DNA of 64,000 bases from Chloranthus sessilifolius (taxonomy: Eukaryota; Streptophyta; Magnoliopsida; Chloranthales; Chloranthaceae): assembly GCA_021018995.1 (NCBI GenBank), contig CM037588.1:149563725-149627724 (forward strand), given 5' to 3'. The position numbers and the translations under genes were made by a program. This document shows positions 55,873 to 64,000 of this stretch, piece after piece; position 1 is the stretch's first letter, and each line of letters begins with the position of its first letter. Under the pieces are notes generated by a model that had not been told where the DNA came from, did no database searches, and saw only the letters and a program-made list of their open reading frames with translations.

Positions 55873-56453
55873 TGGCCAGATTCAGCCCCCTTTCGAGTTG
55901 TTCTTCCAAAACTTTTCTTATCAATTTTTCTTTCTTTTCTAGGTCTTTAATCTATCATTCTAACTATGCTTGACTGAATTAAACTCATCAAATCTTTATG
56001 TATTGAAATCTAATAAAACTTACTTCAATAAAACCCTTAAAGGATTGATTTGTTGGGTTTGATGGCTAGGGTTCCAGCTTTTCGCTTCAACGATCCCAAT
56101 CACGTTGAATCTGACAATAAATGCTCAATCTTCCTTCCAATCCAACCACAATAAGTCCTTGGTATTAATTTCCTTCTCTCTTTGTCTCTCTTCTTAACTC
56201 TTTCTTCAACAATCAAACAAAAGAATTCTAGGGTTATTAAACCCTTATATCCTCTCTCCTGTTTCGGTGTTAAGCGCATACACCAGAGACAGGTGTATGT
56301 GACTCTAAACTAACACCATAATCTACACACTAATTTTACATTAGTATATAACTTCATGAGTCCGCTGTTTGACCATCATGTGGTCAAACCTACGATCAGT
56401 CGGGCACGGATCCCGAGGTCATTGTTTGACGCTCAAATTTTCTGGATATTACA

Positions 56454-56458
56454 AGTCT
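56454..56458. repeat. Right target duplication of solo LTR D
   Basis: AGTCT, identical to 53999-54003. Confidence 0.8.
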
Positions 56459-57191
56459 AGCCCATCATTGAATAAATTGCCCATAGATTGGACAACATTT
56501 ACTTGTAGGCATGCATGCTAATTATGGGTAGATATAGTTTGTTTAGGGCTGCCAATGGGCCGGGATAGGTTTGGTATGGGCTTGAAATGTCTTGGTATTA
56601 ATCAGATGTAGCTTGGTGGGTTGGAAATGATAACATATGTGGGCTCATGTCTAGCTTGATTATTAATCAAACACGAAATCCAAGTTGAGCCTCTTCCTCT
56701 AGACCAGAACCTTTAACCTAGGCCTGTGCAGCTAGCCTGGCACATTGATACCATTAGGTTTGTTTAAATCATTTATTGGTAGGAAACTCACCATAGGCAT
56801 TTCCAATATCTGATATGGAAATTGTGTGCTCTTTTGCAGTTCAATTCACAGGCACATAATAACAACCATCCATCTGATCCCAAGATCCCCTTCGAATATT
56901 GTTATTACATGAGGTCATTTTTCTTAACTTAAGTTAGACATTGGGTTTGCCCCCTTTTGGAACCAAAATCTCTTATCTTCTCACTGAAATATGCAGTTCT
57001 ACTGAGAATACTAGTCGGATACCTAGCGTAAGTCTAACAATGAAAGGCGGGGGCAGTTTTCCATTCTTGATCCTATGATTGTCATCTTCACTCGGGTAAG
57101 ACTGCTTTTCTGTTAGAAAGATTTTTCGAATTTTTCTGTGAGCCCATTTTTAAAACAATAATTAAAATACCTTATACTCAAGTTGAATTCA
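56459..57191. other. Non-coding DNA, possible hAT-like fragment
   Basis: TAGGGCTGCCAATGGGCCGGG near 56544 resembles a hAT terminus, but no opposite end or target duplication was found. Nothing else is recognised. Confidence 0.35.
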
Positions 57192-57563
57192 TGACTTAGA
57201 CCTTACACTTGATTCTTCTTTGGATAATTATAAACTAAGGACAAATTTGATGCAGACAAAGTGCAAGCGGTTGACGTGGCGCGATGTGACTGGTTGCACC
57301 GCCTCGCATTAATTGAGCCCCAACGCCCGTGCAGTCAATTACATCGTGCCACATCATCCGCCTGCACTTTGTCTGCATGACTCAGACCTTACACTTGATT
57401 CTTCTTTGGAAAATTATAAACTAAGGACAAATTTGATGCAGACAAAGTGCAAGCGGCTAATGTGGCGTGACGTGACTGGTTGCACCGCCTTACATTAATT
57501 GAGCCCCAACGCTCATGCAGTCAATTACATCGTGCCACATCATTCGCCTACACTTTGTCTGCA
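57192..57563. repeat. Tandem duplication (period 186 bp) carrying a foldback MITE
   Basis: 57192-57377 and 57378-57563 are about 93% identical by eye. Each unit ends in a 127-bp foldback element (57251-57377 and 57437-57563) with terminal TGCAGACAAAGTGCA and its complement. Arms extend about 40-50 bp with mismatches. The shared flanking sequence shows that the whole unit was duplicated rather than the element inserting twice. Confidence 0.8.
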
Positions 57564-57666
57564 TAAAATATGTCCTCCCTTTAACATTGTCCTTATTATT
57601 TAGCACAAATTTTATTTCTGGACAAATCCTATAGTTCATGTCTTTTTTATTTGAATCAAGCCCTAC

Positions 57667-59300
57667 TGTTGTGAAAATTAAGTTGTACTCGTAAGTGCAC
57701 GAATCGTGATGTAGTCAGTGGGTGCAGAGTACGAGATTGTTCCCACGAGGATTGGTTAGAAAATTTAAAATTAAAAATAACAATTAACCAAAAGAATTTT
57801 CACAGATCTATCACAGTATTTTCTAAATTTAAAACTTAAGAACTTGGAAAATGAGATAAACACTAACCACTAATTGAAATTTAAACAGATTATGAAAGGT
57901 AAGGATTAGGATACCAAATCCTCCCATCTTAAGTTTATCATTTGTGCAATACAAATCTGTGGATTGAGATGTGAGATCTTTAACAGATATCTAAAAAGAA
58001 GCACCGCCCTAAACACGCGTGAGTTCTAAAGTATAGATCTGAGATCACGGAGATGCATGATTAACATCTCATGAGTGTATGATTAACACTCACACCTCGG
58101 ACAATACCCAGAACCCAATCTCTAGATAATTTCTAAAGTACGATCTAAGATCAAGGAGATGTATGATTAATACTCCATGAGTGTGTGATTAACACCCACA
58201 CCTCAGATAGTGATTGGAACTCACCACTGGGATAAAGTCACACTATCAATCCGAGATCAAGGAGATGTATAATTAACACCCCATGAGTGTATGATTAACA
58301 CTCATACCTCAGATGGCAGTAAAACTTTACCCCGAGATGGGTAATAATTAGGATAAAATCATTATTGCAGATCTGAAATCATAGAGCATGATTAGCTCCT
58401 AGATCTCAGATTGAAATCAGATTTTACCATTTTCAATAACAACATTAGGGCCTTTAAAAACATCTGACATCTCAATCACATATTTATATTAATATAAATG
58501 ACTCCCTCGGATGGGGTTCATTAGATCCCCATCTCTAATAAAACTAGCCACACATAATTGAAATAAATAACTCAATAAATGCATAAATTGAAAATGACAT
58601 TAAAATACCGTAAGGAATGATCCACAAAAATCCATGAAAGCTTTAATCTAACCCGGTACAATCCTTCTTCAAATGCAGAAATTAAATTAATCTAGGACCT
58701 AAAACTAGGAAATGGAAAGAACAATGCTTGAAAAATAAAAGGCTCCCCAAAGGGAGAGACTCCCAGAATCCTCATTTTTTCTCTTTAAATTCCCCTAAGG
58801 TCGATCAATTGACCAGATTTAAGTTTGAAATTCAAATTCAAATCTCTTTTGTTATGTCGATGCATCGACCTTAGGGGGTCGATTGATCGAGTTTGTTGGT
58901 TGATTGATCGACCTTCCCAGATTTTCGTGAAACTCGGCCAAACTCTTCAACAAATATAGCCTCAGTATTTTGGTCATAACTTTTTATCCTGAAGTTGGAT
59001 TGAGGCGATTCTTATGGCGTTGGAAAGAAGACGACGAGCTCTACGACTTTTGTGTTTTAACCATTTCATGAATCTAATATTTTAAAGGTCAAAATTAAGC
59101 TTCAAGTTGGGATAAGTTCTGAATGATCCAAGGTAGCACGAATTTGATATTATATTCTGAACTCTTGGGTTATTTTATGCTCAACACATCTCCAGACTTG
59201 TAAATCACTAAAACTATATAAAACATATTAAATAGCTTTCATCGGGTGGCTAAATATAGGTTTTTAGGGATGAAATATCATCATATTTCACTACTCATCA
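57667..59300 (-). mobile_element. 3' LTR of element E2
   Basis: 1634 bp from TGTTGTG to CTCATCA. It has the same tandem repeat (58040-58390) and palindrome type (58799-58913) as E1 but lacks some E1 segments near the left palindromes. Confidence 0.85.
58799..58913. repeat. Palindrome array in the E2 LTR
   Basis: Four copies of the GGTCGATCGATCGACC family, each mutated (GGTCGATCAATTGACC, TGTCGATGCATCGACC, GGTCGATTGATCGAG, GGTTGATTGATCGACC). Self-complementarity is partly kept by paired changes, as in TCGATGCATCGA. Confidence 0.9.
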
Positions 59301-59315
59301 TACCCCCAAACCTAC
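59301..59315 (-). promoter_or_regulatory. Polypurine tract of element E2
   Basis: The minus strand reads GTAGGTTTGGGGGTA directly before the LTR start TGATGAG. Confidence 0.85.
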
Positions 59316-61555
59316 ACTTTGCTAGTCCTCGAGCAAAGACGAAGAAAAATAAAACTGAAAAATAAACTAACAACTTAAGAAAAGTAAAGAATGCCACTTT
59401 CGTAGGGAGCACGATTGCATTTTGCGTATGCAACAAGCCTTTAAACCGCTAGGTGATCCCTAGTGGAGGAGTTTTGTCTCCTGAGGGTTTTTAGTGAAGT
59501 TACCCACAAACTTCAACACATTTTTGAAACCATCGATAAAATTGAGTTTTCAAAATAAAGTTTTCATATATCTTTTCAAAACTCAAAATCATTAATCAAT
59601 TCAACATGCAAATTCTCAATTTCAAACAACAATATCATACTAATCATACCAATATCCATTCAAATTAGTCTAATGCTCAAATCGTTAGATAACTCATCAA
59701 TTCATGCCTACACGTGAAGTGTGTGCATACCAAAACCAAGATTCATCCATCTCGGAACTAGTCCAAATAGTAAATCATCAGATCTCATGTCTTGACTCAA
59801 TCCTCACTTTAGGTATACTCTCGAAAATAGAAACACTCCAATGATGGATAAATTTTCACATACATGTGAGAGATCAATACTAAACAAATAAAATGGTCTC
59901 ACACGATAAAAGAAATACGACGTAATCAATGAATAAAAGTAAATCTCATAAGAACAGATACTTGTATATTCTAAGCATGTCATATCAGGTGTCATAAGTA
60001 TCATATATTTACTCTCTACAAGGCAGTTACCAATGCAAGATCGGATCATGAAGGTCTTTTTTAGGATTGTAATGGGGCTCAGGTAAGGGTAAGAAAGAAA
60101 TGAAAAGTTGGAATTCAAAATTTCTGAGAAATTTGAAAAGAAATTAACTTTTGATTTTTTTATTTCTCTTCTTTTTCTTTTCTAATCTCTCGTTATTTTT
60201 CTCAATATTTTTCTATTTTTCTCAACTTTCTTTTCCTTTTTCACTCAATTTTCTTCATTTGAATTTCATTTTCTTAAAGCACCTCATATTTTTCATTCTT
60301 TTTAAAAATTTTCTTTTTCTTTTTCTCCCCCTTTTTTTTTTATATTTTTCTCTTACACTCTCAGTAAACACCACAACTCAGTATCTCTCCACTTACTCTC
60401 TTTTCGTTCACTTTCATCCCTCGTTCCTAATTTTTCAGAAATAAGAAGGATAAGGCTGAATTTTCAGAAATGGTGAAAGGGTAAAGGTTAACGTGGCTTA
60501 TCAAAGAATGTATAAAGGCAAAGTTTTTAATAAGCTTGAAGGGGTATTAGATGGATAAATTTATATAAGGTGAGATATTTTAAGCACAAACGAGCTAAAG
60601 ATGGCCTTCAATCATGTTCTTAAATGATAATAACTTTGCCTATTTATCTTGAGCAAACATATGATACATTCTAGCACAATAATATGAATTTAATGTCATA
60701 CAAAGTCACAAGTCAAAATAAAATGTATGAGATTATGCAAAAATAATTCGTATTCAAAGACAATTCTGAGTTTATGTAAACTCTCATCAAAGACGAGAAA
60801 TTAGCTCTAAAGCTCACCGAATTTAGTCTCCACTGAGAACCTAGGATTCAAAGTTCAAATTAGTTCCTTGATTTCTAGATCTTAAGTATGGTATACGTGC
60901 ACAAAATGTCTAGGCATGAATTTCAGGACTATCCTCAAATTATCACATTAAATTTCATTATCCTAGATAAAAGCAATCAAAATATGACATCGCTATTTTT
61001 AAAGTTAAATTCACATGCATCATCAACTAAAGTTTAAAAACAATCGCAAAATAACATGTATCACGGTTCCAAAGTTTTTTATTTTATTTTATTTTACTTT
61101 TTATTTTAGGGGTATTAAAATAATAAAATCACACAAACTACACCCCCAAACCTAAACAAAATAATGTCCTCATTGTTAACAATAAATAAATTATTAAATT
61201 AAAGTAAGAAAATATACCTGGAGTAATGATTTGAGGTGCGTGATAGCACATGAAAAGGAGAGAAGTAGGAAAAATCCTCCCCCAAACCTGCATGAAAATA
61301 TACCACTATATCCAAGCATCCTTACCACACGAAAAAAAATGTCAACAATAGTGAAGAGATTTTCAAAACTAACAAAATGCTTACTCGAATAACACTATCA
61401 AAATCATAATCATTAATCATAAAAACGAGTGTATCTAAGCAATTTTTTTTTTTTTTTTTTGCAGATCCTAATCCTACATAAACTTTTTAAACAAAAATCT
61501 AAGATCTAAACAAACCTTAAAAACTAAACATTCTAAAACTAGAGACTAAAACAAA
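59316..61555 (-). other. 3' non-coding tail of element E2
   Basis: About 2.2 kb, AT-rich. It includes a pyrimidine-rich tract (60145-60360) and poly-T (61442-61460). The opening at 60151-60444 is a by-product of the T-rich tract. Confidence 0.55.
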
Positions 61556-61837
61556 TAATGTAAAAAGAAATCCTAATTCTATTCATCTTCTTCTTCCTCT
61601 GCCTGCCTTGCACGAGCCATCATCTCGACATAGCCATTGGGCCACACTTGTTGACCCAATTGATGTATAAAGGATCGATCATAGCGATTGCGACAATAAT
61701 GTAAAAAGAAATCCTAATTCTAATAATCTTCTTCTTCCTCTGCCTGCCTTGCACGAGCCATCATCTCGACATAGCCATCGGGCCACAATTGTTGACCCAA
61801 TTGATGTATGAAGGATCGATCATAGCGATTGCGACAA
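61556..61837. repeat. 141-bp tandem duplication at the end of E2's extra ORF
   Basis: 61556-61696 and 61697-61837 differ at only a few positions. The duplication repeats the C-terminal codons (FIHQLGQQ, VEMMARARQAEEEED). The inner copy supplies the stop. Confidence 0.88.
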
Positions 61838-62829
61838 AGATTTTGATTGTTCTGCTGTTGTTGCTCATCGATCAAGGAGTTGATCTGAGCTTGCATTAAT
61901 TCGAGGAAAACTCCCTCATTGCGAACTAGTTCTGGCACTCGGCTGCGCTGGCGTGCAGGCTAGGCAGGGGAATGTTGAGCATCAACATTGCCGGCTCCAC
62001 CAAGATTCCCTAAGAGACGCATACTTCATTTCCAATTCGTTGCCCCAATGCGATAAAATTGAAAGTCCCCAATATTATCATCAAGATAAAATGGGAAACC
62101 TAGGTGATGCAGAAGTTGCATCACCAAATGAGGGAAGTAAATAAGTGCTGCATCACCAGCAGGAGGGTTGGCAATCTCATTGTGGCATCGCCACATCGAA
62201 TCATGCAAAAACCATAAAATATTGAGCAAAGAATTTGTATAACCACCATACAGAGCCTTCACCCGAGGTCCAATTCGTTCTGACACATGACCTCGTGGGC
62301 AAAAACTAAAAGACACGACGATATCCCAAAATAAAATATTGGCCAGTGAAGCTGATCGCTTGGTAGCATTTACTCGTGATGCATATATGTCATTGCACAT
62401 ATCATCAATCACCGGTCTTTGGTCAACGTCAAGGTCTTCTCCAAGTTGGTGGTTCAGTGGACACTTAGTAAGAATGCCGAAAGCATCCGCGATCGTATCC
62501 GAATAAATCTTCCTTTTCCAACCGTTAATGGAGATAGTGAAATGGGCATCGTCATGAGTCTCAATCGATGCACTTTTCCACTCCATATTCTGATAAAACA
62601 AATGAACCACATGCTCCGAAACGTTGATTGCCGGTGGAGTCATTAGGAAATGGAGATTGAGAGCAGCAATATACGCGAGTGACACCGCACACTCAGGCAT
62701 CGCATGGAATGCCGGCAGATTGTACACATATTCTGATGATATTTCCTTGGTTGCAAAACGACCTTTGGGTCATTCTCTAAAGATTCCTTGCCGTCGGGGA
62801 GGAAGTCTTGCAGAGGAAGATGACACCAT
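61720..62829 (-). pseudogene. Extra ORF of element E2
   Basis: One frame of 370 codons from ATG 62829 with three in-frame stops (62770-62772, 62026-62028, 61960-61962) and no frameshift. It contains SEHVVHLFYQNMEW, then ISINGWKRKIYSDTIADAF, ILFWDIVVSFSFCPRGH and an acidic end, in the same order as the extra ORFs of A and B (LFYQNMEI, TFTFDDVADAL, LWMLDSIIQCNLYP). Helix-rich; no signal peptide or membrane span. The function is unknown. Confidence 0.82.
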
Positions 62830-62914
62830 CGCAGAAAATGTCAGAAGAAGGTTAGAGAATTTCAGAGCAGACTAGGAATGTTGGTGTGAATGAAGAATGG
62901 AGAGGATGTTCAAT

Positions 62915-62923
62915 CTTTAAATA
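62915..62923 (-). promoter_or_regulatory. TATA-like box upstream of E2's extra ORF
   Basis: TATTTAAAG on the minus strand, about 90 bp upstream of the ATG at 62829 and directly downstream of the palindrome array. Confidence 0.45.
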
Positions 62924-62961
62924 GGCATAGAGGCAACTCCTTACTTTGGTCGCATTGCTTC

Positions 62962-63417
62962 AGTCGATTGATCGAGACCCGAAGCTCGATTGATCGACCC
63001 TGACGTTGAAAAGATGCAACCAAAAGGCATTTAAGAACACACGTTGAGTTAAGTAATGTCGATGCATCGGCCCAAAGGTGTCGATCAATCGACACTGACA
63101 TGTAGCGTTTCCCCAGATGTTTGAACGATAAGTCAATAGGCGTGCATAAGGTCGATTAATCAACCATATAGGTCGATTGATCGAGGACGGCGAATGCAAC
63201 CTACGAAAAGATGTGACAGTTAATTCCCCTCGAAAATGCGCGATGTTTCAGGTTGATTAATCGAGTGACAACATCGATTAATCGACTGAGAAAGATATCA
63301 GCCTGAAAAGGCATGACAGTAAATGCCATGAATTGAATGCGGATTGATCGAAAAAAGCTCGATTGATCGACCATTCGTCTTATCGATCAATCGAGATATA
63401 GAGCTCGATTGATCGAC
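62962..63417. repeat. Internal palindrome array of element E2
   Basis: About twelve copies of GGTCGATTGATCGACC or a variant, mostly paired about 21 bp apart with roughly 70-95 bp between pairs: 62962/62984, 63057/63079, 63150/63171, 63251/63272, 63341/63357 and 63381/63402. The motif family is that of the E LTR. Confidence 0.92.
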
Positions 63418-63567
63418 CCTTTTTTTTTTTAAAAGGAAAATTGCAAAATTAATCTACAAGGTGTAAATTCATTCTAAGTCCACTAGGATTCCAAATCTTC
63501 ATGAAAAATTTTCTAAGCAGGATCAGTGATTTATTTATTCGTCCCTGCATTTCTCTTATCAGGGACT

Positions 63568-64000
63568 TGGTTACACCCCCTGATGTACCCATGTTTCACT
63601 ACTATGGTCTCTCTCTAACCTTTCAATTTCTACCCTGTACTTGATATTCCTAAAATTGCACTCCAGATTTAAACCCATTAATTTTTTTTCGACATTCTGT
63701 TGATTATCTATGTATTCAATGAATGGGCAACAGATTTGAAATTCCTCTTTTCCCCCTAAACCGAATTCACACTCATCGGAAAAAGTTATGTCTCCCTTAT
63801 TAGGTGCTGTAAGGGTGCCATTTTCTTTCTCTCTCATCTCAATTTGATTCTCAATTCTCTCCTCGACATAAGTATTATCGTTCCATTCCATTTCCTCTTT
63901 TCCTCGCACTTGCACTACCTCAACGATCGTTATGCCATTCTCAAGCGTAGTGACCAATTGATCCTCATATTTCTGAACGAAATTAGAGGGGCCCTCATCA
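63568..64000 (-). CDS. Partial open frame at the window edge, unknown
   Basis: Open on the minus strand from the window edge to a stop at 63568-63570, over 140 codons, rich in Glu and Asn (YVEERIENQIEMREKENG). It lies upstream of the palindrome array, where the end of pol would be expected, but no integrase motif is visible. The start lies outside the window and the function is not recognised. Confidence 0.4.

Larger units (their letters stand above)
54004..56453 (-). mobile_element. D: solo LTR of a Tekay-like chromovirus
   Basis: 2450 bp from TGTGACAGCCCGG to GATATTACA, flanked by AGTCT on both sides, with no internal sequence: a solo LTR. The complement shares landmark order with the A and B LTRs, including the conserved block (54690-55060), CATCCCTGGGATG (54863) and the GAGCTAGGATGTAGCT segment (54490). 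It has its own palindrome array (55527-55872). Confidence 0.9.
57667..64000 (-). mobile_element. Element E2: 3' part of an LTR retrotransposon, leaves the window
   Basis: Minus-strand element whose 3' LTR (57667-59300) is homologous to E1. Going right: polypurine tract, 2.2-kb non-coding tail, an extra ORF (62829-61720), TATA-like box, palindrome array, and part of another open frame at the window edge. Gag, protease, RT and integrase are not visible, so the lineage is not certain; the large LTR and late ORF would fit Athila- or Tat-like elements. Confidence 0.8.

Noticed and set aside
60151..60444. Phe/Leu-rich 97-codon frame as a membrane protein
   Set aside because: A T-rich tract reads as Phe/Leu/Ser by composition; no start context or homology signal.

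Overview
This window is non-coding-rich nuclear DNA of a flowering plant. It is built almost entirely of nested, mostly degenerate transposable elements. The evidence is plant Ty3/gypsy lineages (Tat/Ogre-like and Tekay/Del-like chromoviruses), a Ty1/copia remnant, hAT and CACTA ends, tRNA-derived SINE and LINE tails, and AT microsatellites. No intact host gene was found; the only host-like coding pieces are an isolated plastid-type DnaJ exon (about 53.0 kb) and a doubtful exon remnant (1.2-1.6 kb).

Layout. 1-4053: low-copy DNA with a foldback element (905-1105), a hairpin (2151-2240) and a minus-strand SINE split by a 754-bp hAT element with an 8-bp target duplication. 4059-22316: an 18.3-kb Tat/Ogre-like Ty3 element on the minus strand ('F'), with 1.6-kb LTRs, target duplication aaccg, decayed gag-PR-RT-RH-aRH-INT, and a solo LTR ('E1') nested in its gag-PR linker. 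22550-24069: a truncated chromovirus-type LTR ('C', minus). 24070-45214: a 5'-truncated Tekay-like chromovirus ('B', plus) split inside RT by a full-length relative ('A', 25646-37336). 45215-54003: low-copy DNA, CACTA ends, an internally deleted copia element ('G', 47162-50028) with a LINE tail in one LTR, and the DnaJ exon. 54004-56453: a solo chromovirus LTR ('D', minus) with target duplication agtct. 57192-57563: tandemly duplicated foldback MITEs. 57667-64000: the 3' part of another minus-strand element ('E2') whose LTR matches E1; it runs off the window.

The most unusual signal links several elements. Each of five LTR families (A, B, D, E, F) carries an array of its own self-complementary motif in the LTR. 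Where an internal region is present (A, B, E, F) a second array of the same motif lies inside the element. In A, B and E this second array sits directly upstream of a TATA-like box and an extra 3' open reading frame (about 370-445 codons). The three extra proteins are recognisably homologous, although the arrays differ completely in sequence. A family-specific DNA motif paired with a family-specific accessory protein recalls the VANC anti-silencing system of VANDAL transposons; that comparison is inference. Elements A and B also carry a GT-AG intron at the same gag/protease position, which joins two different reading frames. Element F has a G-patch-like motif directly after its protease.
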